Assembly (NCBI RefSeq): GCF_020880695.1
Contig: NZ_JAJIWO010000008.1
Span: forward strand, 143,743 to 207,742
DNA: 64,000 bases
DNA from: Mucilaginibacter sp. UR6-11
GTDB lineage: Bacteria; Bacteroidota; Bacteroidia; Sphingobacteriales; Sphingobacteriaceae
Direction: 5' to 3'
Made by a program: the position numbers and the translations under genes. The notes under the pieces are model-generated. The model worked only from the letters and a program-made list of their open reading frames with translations, was not told the DNA's origin and made no database searches. Positions 43,675 through 51,976 of this stretch are shown here, piece after piece. Within the stretch, counting starts at the first letter, position 1; each line of letters opens with the position of its first letter.

Positions 43675-45033
43675 TTAATGATGATGTAATAAAAGATTTG
43701 TTGCCAGCCAAAGCGGCAATAAAAATCCGGCACAATCTGTAAATGTTGTTATGATGATAGACGATGCCACCGCCGGGTCAATACCTACCCTTTTTAAAAC
43801 TAACGGTATGGTAGCGCCGGTTAAACCTGCAATAACCAGGTTACCGGTCATCGCCAAAAATAAAACCAGGCCCAGCATCGGGTCGGCATCATAAAATAAA
43901 GCAATACAAAATACCACCAGCCCATTGGCGGCACCATTTAACAGGCCTACCAGGAACTCCTTTAAAACGGTGTTGTAGGCCTGGTTATCAGTCAGATCGC
44001 TTAAGGATATGCGCCTTACCGTAACCGCCAGCGCCTGTGTAGCTGCATTGCCGCCCATGCCCGCGATAATAGTCATGTAGGCTGCGATGCGCGGCAGTTG
44101 CGATACCGTTGACCCAAAATGCCTGATAATGGATGCGGCCAGGTAGGCGGTGGCCAAATTGATAACCAACCATGGCAAACGGCTCTTTACAGCTTCTTTC
44201 CAGTTACCGCTTAGTTCCTCATCCTCTGATACACCGGAGATCTTTAACATATCTTCGGTGCTCTCCTGCTCCATTACGTCAATGATATCATCAACCGTAA
44301 TGCGGCCCAGCAGGGTCATGTTATCGTCAACCACCGGGATAGCGGTCAGGTTATATTGAGAGATCAGCCTGGCAACCTCTTCCTGGTCCAGGTCGGCCTT
44401 CACATATACCGGGTCTCCTTTATAGATATCACGGATCCGGGCGTCGGCATGGGCCTTGATCACGTTTTTGATGGATACGATGCCTTGCAGGGTTTTGTAG
44501 TCGTCAACCACATAAATGGTATAAAATTCCTCCATTTCCTCTGATTGACGAATGATCTCGTCCAAAGCGTCTTTTTTGTCTGAATTGATATTAACACAGA
44601 TCAGCGCGGAGTTCATCAACCCGCCGGCTGTGTTCTCGTCATAGCTTAAAAGCGCGCGGATGCTGCTGGCATCTTCCTGGTCAATATCTTCCAGGATCTC
44701 CTGCTGCTCGTGCTCTTCAAGTTGCGAGATAATGTCGGTCGCGTCATCATAATCCAGCTCTTCAACTATCTCTGAACGTTTCTCGGGATCAAGGTTGATC
44801 AGCAACTCGCCCGGACGATGTTCTTCGTCCATCTCGGCGATAACATCCGATGCTACGTCGGTAGGCAGGATATTAATGATCCGTTCCTTATCCTCCTGCG
44901 GTAGCTTCTCAAATAATATGGCAATCTCCGACGCATGATACTCCTTCAGAACTGTCTCTAATTCAGCATCATCCCCTTCAAGCGCGGTTTTAATACGCAG
45001 AAGGTCGGTTTTATCTATTTCAAAAGATTGCAT
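43675..45033 (-). CDS. mgtE: Magnesium transporter MgtE
   Basis: 452 residues with the MgtE_N domain (about 20-125), paired CBS domains (about 130-255) and five C-terminal helices (about 285-450; GMGGNAATQALAV, GLTGATIPLVLKR). It is a gated Mg2+ channel whose cytoplasmic domains sense Mg2+. No riboswitch-like leader was recognised upstream; instead the GATC-rich element Y lies about 90 bp before the start. Confidence 0.94.
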   Translation of the reverse strand: MQSFEIDKTDLLRIKTALEGDDAELETVLKEYHASEIAILFEKLPQEDKERIINILPTDVASDVIAEMDEEHRPGELLINLDPEKRSEIVEELDYDDATDIISQLEEHEQQEILEDIDQEDASSIRALLSYDENTAGGLMNSALICVNINSDKKDALDEIIRQSEEMEEFYTIYVVDDYKTLQGIVSIKNVIKAHADARIRDIYKGDPVYVKADLDQEEVARLISQYNLTAIPVVDDNMTLLGRITVDDIIDVMEQESTEDMLKISGVSEDEELSGNWKEAVKSRLPWLVINLATAYLAASIIRHFGSTVSQLPRIAAYMTIIAGMGGNAATQALAVTVRRISLSDLTDNQAYNTVLKEFLVGLLNGAANGLVVFCIALFYDADPMLGLVLFLAMTGNLVIAGLTGATIPLVLKRVGIDPAVASSIIITTFTDCAGFLLPLWLATNLLLHHH

Positions 45034-45375
45034 ATCCGACTAAATTAAACATTTATGGCTGTAAACGGGGAATAAAAAGGCAGATTGTTGAGTGGTGCTT
45101 TATACCAGGGTACCGGCATGAAGTGATCCAATTAAAAATATGGATCATCCGGATCACCTGTTTTAGATAACTGGTTGATAATAAAATAATTAATTTTTAA
45201 AGCGGATCACTTTGGATCAGTCTTATTCGTCAGGATCTATAAGTATAAAAATTACCTGGTTTATTGATAATCAAATAATTAAAAACAGACTATTTTTTGC
45301 CATTTTTAGAAGAGTGGATCATTAAAAGTGGATCATACCTAAGATTCTTAGGTATTACATCATTGAGCACACCGC
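45034..45375. other. Intergenic region holding element Y
   Basis: 342 bp between yigZ and mgtE. It contains the GATC-rich element Y (45121-45338) followed by a small palindrome TACCTAAGATTCTTAGGTA. No gene is visible. Confidence 0.6.
45121..45338 (-). repeat. GATC-rich ~217-bp element, copy Y (inverted)
   Basis: Eight GATC tetramers, as in copy X at 24706-24922. The reverse complement aligns with X throughout, including TTTATACTTA, GATCCTGAC, CTGATCC and AGTGATCCGCTTTA and the terminal hairpin (here GATCCA / TGGATC). Substitutions are many, so the copies are old or under constraint only at motifs. Confidence 0.7.
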
Positions 45376-45990
45376 TTAAATGCTATGATCGTACTTAAAC
45401 TTAACGCCTGCAACCGTATGCAATTTATCCAGAACCGTATTCACCTGCATTTTGCGGATGGATACCTGTATGCTGCAATCGTTATCAAACTGCTGGTTAA
45501 GGACGGCCAGGTCGGCATCTTTAATTAAGCGCATGATGTCATTCATCCGCAGGTAATCAAAGCTGATGGTATAAATGTCATTAACCGTTTTTTCGATGAT
45601 CACGGCATGGGTCAGCGCTTCTTCGGTCGCCATTTTATAAGCGTTGATGAGGCCGGGAACGCCCAATAAGGTACCGCCAAAATACCGTACCACCACAACC
45701 AGGATATTGGTGAGGTCTTTAGAGAGTAAAGTATTTAATATCGGCCTGCCTGCTGTGCCTGATGGCTCGCCATCGTCGTTCAGTTTAAAAACGGCACGGT
45801 CGGCGGTTAAGCGCATGGCCCAGCAATGGTGGTTTGCTTTGGGGTGTTCTGATTTTAAAGACGCTATGATGCTTTTTATTTCAGTCTCGGACGTGATGGG
45901 ATACGCATACGCCAAAAATTTGCTGCCACGATCGCGAAAGATGCCTTCGGACGGGTGCTCAATAGTTCGGTAGGTGTCGTCGAATAGCAT
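45376..45990 (-). CDS. yigZ: YigZ/IMPACT family protein
   Basis: 204 residues, the family length. It has SKFLAYAYPI, HHCWAMRL, NDDGEPSGTAGRPIL and VVVRYFGGTLLGVPGL, all typical of UPF0029 N-terminal domains, and a C-terminal DUF1949 half. It is related to the eukaryotic translation regulator IMPACT; the bacterial role is unclear. Confidence 0.93.
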   Translation of the reverse strand: MLFDDTYRTIEHPSEGIFRDRGSKFLAYAYPITSETEIKSIIASLKSEHPKANHHCWAMRLTADRAVFKLNDDGEPSGTAGRPILNTLLSKDLTNILVVVVRYFGGTLLGVPGLINAYKMATEEALTHAVIIEKTVNDIYTISFDYLRMNDIMRLIKDADLAVLNQQFDNDCSIQVSIRKMQVNTVLDKLHTVAGVKFKYDHSI

Positions 45991-46104
45991 TTTTTATAAG
46001 CATCATTTCGTTTCGGCGAGGAGAAGCCGAAAGCAGGCCGAATATCGCATATTTTTACATGAATCATTGATTTAAACAACAAATAAATATAAAATCAAGC
46101 CTCA

Positions 46105-47346
46105 TTAGTGCTTTTCTTTTCCCGGTTCGTAATCATCGGGTAACTGATCAGCGACCCGAAGTATAGCCCAATACCCTTCCTGAATTACGGCATTGGGATC
46201 TGCCAAATTTCCATGACTGTCCACGGGCGTTTCCGGTTGCAACATCGTGAGGATTGAAGTAGGAAAACCCGACCGGGCACCATTACCATATCCCCAATCT
46301 GTAATTTTCTTATTTTTATAAGTAACAAATAAAGAATTACTAAAGGAAAGTTTATATTTTCCGGCAATATTGGTTTCCGGCAAAATACTATCATAAGTCA
46401 GGTCCTGAGGATAAAGCACATTGTAGCCCGATTTGCTACCCCATTTTTTTGAACTATTGGATAGCGCTGTTGTGTCTTTAGGATCGTAGTCTATTCCGCT
46501 CCATCGCAAAGATACTATTGTATCAGTTGATTTAAATTCGCCCCCCTGCCAGCTTTCTAAAACCGGATGATTACCCGGCAAGCCTTGCGCTTTCACTAAT
46601 TTTCTTACCACGAAGCCTTCCTCCATTAACCGGACATTTAACAACGACCGCACAAAGTGCATAAAAGAACCATAGTATGCTTTTTCTCTGTTTGATTCCC
46701 ATTTCTTTTTTTCCTCGTCGCTTGCGGGTTGCATTTCATCAAAATGAGTATGGCCCGAATAAGATGTACGGCCCGGATGATGGGTAAATGAAATCAGGTC
46801 ATAATAAACTCTGTATCCCAACGCCTGATTTTCAATAATTAAAGGCTCGCGTGTACTCGCCGTCAAAATATAAGTGGTATTGTCATAATGCAGCTTAAGT
46901 GTGTGAGGATTTTTGATGATGCATTGCAGTGCCCCTTTCCCCAGAAAAAACATTTTGAATAAGGAGTAATATTCTTCCCAGTGTGTATCGGCGCCAATGA
47001 TTACCTCGTTAAGTATTTTTTCATCAGGGTATAATTCTGCTTTTACCTGGTGACCGAATTGTTCGGTCACGTTTATAGACACCGATTTATAGCCAACATA
47101 CGATACGATTACCTGATAATTGCCTGATGGTATATTTCTTAGCACAAACCCGCCACCGTCAGCGCTGCTGGTAGCCCTGGTGGTACGATCAAGATAAATT
47201 GTTGCCCCGGCAAGTGGCTTTTTGCTTTGTCCATCTATAACGCTACCACTGATCTCCATAGTGGAATTCTGTGCCAAAACCCCGCTTCCTAAAAAAGCGC
47301 AAAACATCGCCAATAAAAATGCTCTTAAGCAAAGATGAAATGACAT
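46105..47346 (-). CDS. CarboxypepD_reg-like domain protein (413 aa)
   Basis: 413 residues with a signal peptide (ending GVLAQ). The beta-sandwich CarboxypepD_reg-like domain (about 28-115; GSVIDGQSKKPLAGATIYLD) is followed by a large unrecognised domain with YSLFKMFFLGKG, LIIENQALGYRVYYDL and AYYGSFMHFVRSL. The last domain is shared with the genes at 59180 and 60267. It is larger than those paralogues owing to insertions near the C-terminus. It is probably periplasmic or outer-membrane facing; function unknown. Confidence 0.85.
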   Translation of the reverse strand: MSFHLCLRAFLLAMFCAFLGSGVLAQNSTMEISGSVIDGQSKKPLAGATIYLDRTTRATSSADGGGFVLRNIPSGNYQVIVSYVGYKSVSINVTEQFGHQVKAELYPDEKILNEVIIGADTHWEEYYSLFKMFFLGKGALQCIIKNPHTLKLHYDNTTYILTASTREPLIIENQALGYRVYYDLISFTHHPGRTSYSGHTHFDEMQPASDEEKKKWESNREKAYYGSFMHFVRSLLNVRLMEEGFVVRKLVKAQGLPGNHPVLESWQGGEFKSTDTIVSLRWSGIDYDPKDTTALSNSSKKWGSKSGYNVLYPQDLTYDSILPETNIAGKYKLSFSNSLFVTYKNKKITDWGYGNGARSGFPTSILTMLQPETPVDSHGNLADPNAVIQEGYWAILRVADQLPDDYEPGKEKH

Positions 47347-47435
47347 TGTGTGACAGGTTAAGTTTTCTTTCTGAAAAGAACTTTATAGAAACAAATTCTA
47401 ATATCAATTAAAACTAAAACATTTTTTTGAATTAA

Positions 47436-48302
47436 TTAATACGACGCATAGGTTATCACAATAATAGCTACCAGTGCCAAAAATATCCCCACTTTATTTA
47501 GCGTGCTCAGCTTTTCTTTAAAGATAACTAAGCCAACAAACGTACCCAATACAATAACACCCATATTCATGGCTGTAAATACCGTACTGGGCTGTCTGGC
47601 CAAAGCCTGGTGACCTTTTAAATAAAACAGGATATTGCCAAAATTAACTATACCCAGCGCCCAGCCGATCAGAATATGCGGGAAAGAAAATTTGGTTTTG
47701 CCGCGGGCTATTTTGATAACCAGCAATACCAGCGAGCAGATAAATGCCAGCACAAAAACCAGGAAAAGCGAGGTAGTATACGGAACAGCTTTAAAGGTAG
47801 CCAGCTGTTTAAACAACACATCTATCAACCCCATGCCAATAAAAACAATCAACAGATAAAACCACGAGCCCGAGGTAGCTTTGCCGCCCCTGCCCTTTTG
47901 CCAGGGTATGGAACAGATAATTGCTGCAAAACCAATGGCAATGCCTGCCAGTTTTAACGGGCTTAACACTTCGCCGAAAATAAAACCGGCTGCGAGTATG
48001 GGTATAAATAACGACAGGCGCTGCGCGATATCTGTACGCACTATGCCGGTAAGCCTTACGGTTTTTGCCAACACAACAAACAATATTGGTAATAATATAC
48101 CCAATGCCGCGAAATTATAAACAGGTGCGGCCTGCAGGTTAAGGTTAGCAAAATGTGGTTTAAAAATGAGCCAGGTTAATAAAATAGCGGTCGAGTAGTT
48201 CCAGGTTATAGCTTGCAGCACATCAACATGGTAACGTTTGGCCAGCTTTAACATCACAGAAACTATTACACTGCAGCAGATACTTAGTAGTACAAATAGC
48301 AT
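47436..48302 (-). CDS. EamA/DMT family transporter
   Basis: 288 residues with ten hydrophobic helices in two repeats (FVLLSICCSVIVSVMLKLA at the start, IGWALGIVNFGNILFYLKG in the second half). Fits the drug/metabolite transporter superfamily; substrate unknown. It begins 8 bp after the ribD stop, so it is probably co-transcribed with ribD, which might hint at a flavin-related substrate (inference). Confidence 0.88.
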   Translation of the reverse strand: MLFVLLSICCSVIVSVMLKLAKRYHVDVLQAITWNYSTAILLTWLIFKPHFANLNLQAAPVYNFAALGILLPILFVVLAKTVRLTGIVRTDIAQRLSLFIPILAAGFIFGEVLSPLKLAGIAIGFAAIICSIPWQKGRGGKATSGSWFYLLIVFIGMGLIDVLFKQLATFKAVPYTTSLFLVFVLAFICSLVLLVIKIARGKTKFSFPHILIGWALGIVNFGNILFYLKGHQALARQPSTVFTAMNMGVIVLGTFVGLVIFKEKLSTLNKVGIFLALVAIIVITYASY

Positions 48303-48310
48303 TCGGCTAA

Positions 48311-49357
48311 TTATTGGTTGTAAAAAATTTGTAAACGATCTGTTCCTGATGAAATTTCTCCGGCAATTATACCGTTAATTTTTGGTGCTTTTATACCCGT
48401 TGTTAAACTTACCGCACCGGTAAAAACCCGGGCCTCATCCCAAACACCGGCTTCAATAAAGGCATTAAGGGTGTATGCGCCGCCTTCAATAATAACAGAT
48501 TGTATGTCCTGCAAATACAACTGGTATAAAATATATTGTGGTACGTAGCGGTCAAAATCCTCTAATGCTATGTATTTGTTTTTACCATCTATATTCGTTT
48601 TAACCTCGTTAAATATCAGGGTGTCAACAGACTGATCAAAAACATGCAGATCAGCGCCCAGTTCTAACCGCCTGTCAATAATAACCCGTTTGGGCGATCT
48701 GCCTTCGCCGTAGCGCACGTTTAATTGCGGATTGTCAATCGCGACGGTGTTTTTGCCTACCAAAATTGCATCTTCCTCTGCGCGCCACTGGTGCACCAGT
48801 TTGCGCGATTCAATGCCGGTTATCCAAAACTGTTTATCGTCATCGGGCGCAAAAAAAACATCGCTGGTTTGCGCCCATTTCAAAATAACGTAGGGGCGCT
48901 GCTTTTGCACGCGGGTAAAAAAACGACGGTTTAGCCATTTGCATTCCTCTTCTAAAACCCCAACGGCTACATTCAGTCCGGCGGCCCGTAGTTTTTCAAT
49001 GCCCTTACCATCAACCTGGTCAAAAGGGTCGCGGCAGCCCACTACTATTTCAGGTATGCGGTATTTAATAATCAGGTCGGCACAGGGCGGTGTTTTTCCG
49101 TAATGTGCACATGGCTCTAACGATACGTAAATGGCAGATTCTTTCAGCAGCGCCTCCGCGTTATCAAAGTTTGACAATACCTCATTTATCGCATTAACCT
49201 CGGCATGTGCCTGGCCGTATTGCCGGTGATAACCCTCGCCTATTATTTTATCATTATGCACAATAACAGCGCCCACCATTGGGTTGGGGCTAACGCTGCC
49301 CATGCCCAAAGCGGCAAGGTCAAGGCAGCGCTGCATATATATTTCGCGATCGGGCAT
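48311..49357 (-). CDS. ribD: Riboflavin biosynthesis deaminase/reductase
   Basis: 348 residues. The N-terminal deaminase has the zinc site HAEVNAI and EPCAHYGKTPPC; the C-terminal reductase domain starts near 150 (YVILKWAQTSD, VIIEGGAYTLNAF). It carries out the second and third steps of riboflavin synthesis. It is divergent from prmC. No FMN riboswitch was seen in the 139-bp gap. Confidence 0.95.
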   Translation of the reverse strand: MPDREIYMQRCLDLAALGMGSVSPNPMVGAVIVHNDKIIGEGYHRQYGQAHAEVNAINEVLSNFDNAEALLKESAIYVSLEPCAHYGKTPPCADLIIKYRIPEIVVGCRDPFDQVDGKGIEKLRAAGLNVAVGVLEEECKWLNRRFFTRVQKQRPYVILKWAQTSDVFFAPDDDKQFWITGIESRKLVHQWRAEEDAILVGKNTVAIDNPQLNVRYGEGRSPKRVIIDRRLELGADLHVFDQSVDTLIFNEVKTNIDGKNKYIALEDFDRYVPQYILYQLYLQDIQSVIIEGGAYTLNAFIEAGVWDEARVFTGAVSLTTGIKAPKINGIIAGEISSGTDRLQIFYNQ

Positions 49358-49370
49358 GAGGCAAAGATAG

Positions 49371-49410
49371 TGATTGGAGGTTAGAGATTGGAGATTAGTG
49401 ATTGGAGGTT
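49371..49410. repeat. GATTAGAGATT-type short repeats
   Basis: Imperfect tandem copies of GATTGGAGG / TTAGAGATTGGAGATTAG. The same kind of tract occurs at 20652-20684, 23120-23152 and 42583-42613, always between genes. Confidence 0.55.
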
Positions 49411-49496
49411 AAAACAACAAACAGACCGGGCCTGTGGCTTGGTAACAAAACCTAATCTTTCTATTACTCTTGTATCCAAAACCCTAACTTCGTGCC

Positions 49497-50348
49497 ATGG
49501 AAACCATTAAGGATGCCTTTATAATTTTTAAGCAGGACCTTGCCGGCATTTACGATGCGCAGGAAACCGAGGCTATTACTTTAACGGTTTTAACAGATTT
49601 GCTCAACTCATCAAAAGCTACGGTCAAGGCGTTCCCCGAAAAGGAGTTAACCTTAACCCAGCAGGAAGAAGCAAACAGCATCCTCAGCCAGTTAAAAACC
49701 GGTAAGCCCCTGCAATATGCTTTAGGCTACGCCGGGTTTTACGGCTTGAAATTTTTGGTTAACCCCGCCACGCTTATCCCCCGGCCCGAGACGGAAGAAC
49801 TGGTACAATGGGTGCTGGAATCAGTTGACGGCAGACAATGGCTAGGCAACATTTTAGATATCGGCACCGGCAGCGGCTGCATCGCCATCAGCCTAAAAAA
49901 GAATTTACCCAATGCACAAGTTTTTGCGGTGGATATTTCTGCGGATGCTTTACAAACGGCAAAGGAAAATGCCGCTATGAATAAGGTTGAAGTAAATTTC
50001 GTTCAGGACGATATCCTAAACTCACAACTCAAAACCCACAACTTACAACTAATCATCTCTAATCCTCCCTACGTTACCTTGGACGATAAGAAGCGAATGC
50101 ACACCAATGTGACAGATTTTGAGCCGCATAGCGCCTTATTTGTTCCTGAGGATGATCCGCTGATATTTTATAAGGCAATTGCTGATTTTGCTGTAAAAAA
50201 CCTGGTTAAAGGAGGCTTATTGTTTTTTGAGATCAATGAAAGTTTGGGCAAGGAAACCGTTGAGCTATTGGAGAGCAAAGGGTTTACGAATGTGGAGTTG
50301 CGAAGGGATATGAGTGATAGGGATAGGATGGTGAAGGCGACTTATTAG
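49497..50348 (+). CDS. prmC: Release-factor glutamine methyltransferase
   Basis: 283 residues. LIPRPETEELV, the SAM-binding loop LDIGTGSGCIAIS and the catalytic NPPY (in IISNPPYVTL) are present. It methylates the GGQ glutamine of release factors. It is convergent with xerD across a palindromic element. Confidence 0.95.
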   Translation: METIKDAFIIFKQDLAGIYDAQETEAITLTVLTDLLNSSKATVKAFPEKELTLTQQEEANSILSQLKTGKPLQYALGYAGFYGLKFLVNPATLIPRPETEELVQWVLESVDGRQWLGNILDIGTGSGCIAISLKKNLPNAQVFAVDISADALQTAKENAAMNKVEVNFVQDDILNSQLKTHNLQLIISNPPYVTLDDKKRMHTNVTDFEPHSALFVPEDDPLIFYKAIADFAVKNLVKGGLLFFEINESLGKETVELLESKGFTNVELRRDMSDRDRMVKATY

Positions 50349-50361
50349 AACGCGCGCCGTC

Positions 50362-50495
50362 GACTCACCCGGTCTACGCTTCGCTGGACCACCCTCTCTT
50401 CGCCTTTGGCGGAAAGAGGCTTAAAACCTATAAAAAAAACAACCTCTTTCCGCGCAGCGAAGAGAGGGTCGCGCTCGAAGAGCCGCGGGGTGAGT
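50362..50495. repeat. 134-bp palindromic intergenic element
   Basis: Outer arms ACTCACCC / GGGTGAGT, inner arms ACCCTCTCTTCGC (50390-50402) with GCGAAGAGAGGGT (50457-50469), and GGAAAGAGG with CCTCTTTCC. The whole can fold as one long hairpin between convergent prmC and xerD. It resembles a MITE and could also stop transcription from both sides. Confidence 0.7.
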
Positions 50496-50504
50496 AACCG
50501 CTGC

Positions 50505-51404
50505 CTAATTCCGCGGATGAAACTGGATGATCGTCCCCTTTAAATATTCCTTGTCCAAATGCGTATAGATCTCGGTAGTGGTGATACTTTCATGCCCCAG
50601 CATCTCCTGCACGGCGCGTAAATCGGCACCGCCCTCAACCAGATGCGTGGCAAATGAGTGGCGGAAAGTATGCGGACTGATGGTCTTTTTTAAACCCGTT
50701 TTCAGCGCCAGGTCCTTGATCACCATAAAAATATAAACCCGGCTTAAGCGCGAGCCGCGTCGGTTTAAAAACACGTAGTCTTCCTCGCCCTTTTTTATTG
50801 GATTGTGTCCCCTCACCTGTTCAATCCAGATCTTTAATGCTTTAACCGCCGAACCGCCAATGGGTACCAGGCGTTCTTTACTGCCTTTGCCAAATACTTT
50901 GATAAACTCGATATCGAGGTAAAGGTTGGATAACTTAAGTTCGGTTAATTCAGACACGCGCAAACCGCAGCCGTACAAGGTTTCTAAAATGGCCTTATTG
51001 CGGGCGCCTTCGGGTTTAGACAGGTCTATGGCATCTATCAGCTTATTAATATCCTCATAGCTTAACGTATCCGGCAGTTTACGCGTTATCTTGGGCGATT
51101 CAAGCAGTTCTGACGGGTCGCTTTTAATGATGTCCTCCATCAGCATATATTTATAAAACGCCTTAATGCCCGACAGGGTACGCGCCTGTGATGAGGGGAT
51201 CATCCCCAACTCGTTTACCCAGTTGATAAACTGGCGCAGGTCCTTCAGTACAATATTTTCGGGGTTGATGGTGGGTACCTGTGTTTCGGTATATTCATAC
51301 AGCCGCTGCACATCGCGCGTATACGCTTCGATAGAATTGGCCGAAAGCGACTTTTCGAGTTTTAAATAGGCCTGAAAACCTTTTATTGCCGATGGCCAGT
51401 TCAA
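50505..51404 (-). CDS. xerD: Tyrosine recombinase XerD-like
   Basis: 299 residues. The core-binding N-terminal domain (FQAYLKLEKSLSANSIEAYT) is followed by the catalytic domain with the first Arg in GLRVSELTELKL, HTFRHSFATHLVEGGADL and the nucleophile Tyr in TTEIYTHLDKEYL. It resolves chromosome dimers. Divergent from aroQ with 40 bp between. No dif site was identified. Confidence 0.93.
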   Translation of the reverse strand: MNWPSAIKGFQAYLKLEKSLSANSIEAYTRDVQRLYEYTETQVPTINPENIVLKDLRQFINWVNELGMIPSSQARTLSGIKAFYKYMLMEDIIKSDPSELLESPKITRKLPDTLSYEDINKLIDAIDLSKPEGARNKAILETLYGCGLRVSELTELKLSNLYLDIEFIKVFGKGSKERLVPIGGSAVKALKIWIEQVRGHNPIKKGEEDYVFLNRRGSRLSRVYIFMVIKDLALKTGLKKTISPHTFRHSFATHLVEGGADLRAVQEMLGHESITTTEIYTHLDKEYLKGTIIQFHPRN

Positions 51405-51444
51405 TTGATTTTAGTTTTAATGTTTTATAAGTAAGTTTGAAGTA

Positions 51445-51864
51445 ATGAATATACAAATTATTAACGGCCCAAATTTAAACTTACTGGGTGTACGCGAAAA
51501 ATCTATTTACGGCGACAGCAGCTTTGAAACCTATTTTGTGGAGCTACAGGCACGTTACCCAAACCTTACGCTTACCTATTACCAAAGTAACGTTGAGGGC
51601 GAAATTATAAATAAACTGCATGAAATTGGCTTTAGTTATGATGGCGTGGTTTTAAATGCCGGCGCTTATACCCACACCTCGGTTGCCATTGCTGATGCGA
51701 TTGCCGCTATTAAGGCCCCGGTTATTGAGGTACATATCTCAAACGTATATAAACGCGAAGAGTTCAGGCACCATAGTATGCTGGCCGCCAGTTGCAAAGG
51801 CGTAATTGCGGGCTTTGGCATGGACAGCTATCGTTTAGGTATTGAGAGTTTGATAGTTAAGTAA
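51445..51864 (+). CDS. aroQ: Type II 3-dehydroquinate dehydratase
   Basis: 139 residues. IINGPNLNLLGVRE, the catalytic tyrosine in KSIYGDSSF, YQSNVEGEIINKLHE, NAGAYTHTSVAI and EVHISNVYKREEFRHHS are intact. It dehydrates 3-dehydroquinate in the shikimate pathway. Confidence 0.96.
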   Translation: MNIQIINGPNLNLLGVREKSIYGDSSFETYFVELQARYPNLTLTYYQSNVEGEIINKLHEIGFSYDGVVLNAGAYTHTSVAIADAIAAIKAPVIEVHISNVYKREEFRHHSMLAASCKGVIAGFGMDSYRLGIESLIVK

Positions 51865-51882
51865 AACATTTTCGATTAAAAA

Positions 51883-51952
51883 TTGTCATTGCGAAGAGGA
51901 AGAACGAAGCAATCGCGCACTTATGATTGCAGCGCTTTGTACGTAACGACAA
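51883..51952. repeat. 70-bp inverted-repeat element
   Basis: Ends TTGTCATTGCG and CGTAACGACAA match as inverted repeats at 9 of 11 positions, with GAAGCAATCGCGC inside. This resembles the GTCATTGCGA-type dispersed repeats of Bacteroidota. It lies 24 bp before the MscS gene and may hold or block its promoter. Confidence 0.5.
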
Positions 51953-51976
51953 AAGCAGTGATTTACCCCTCATCAG

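Noticed and set aside
43629..43733. Upstream extension of bioB
   Set aside because: Overlaps the mgtE end and is not conserved-looking; MAEVRYNW at 43628 is the sensible start.
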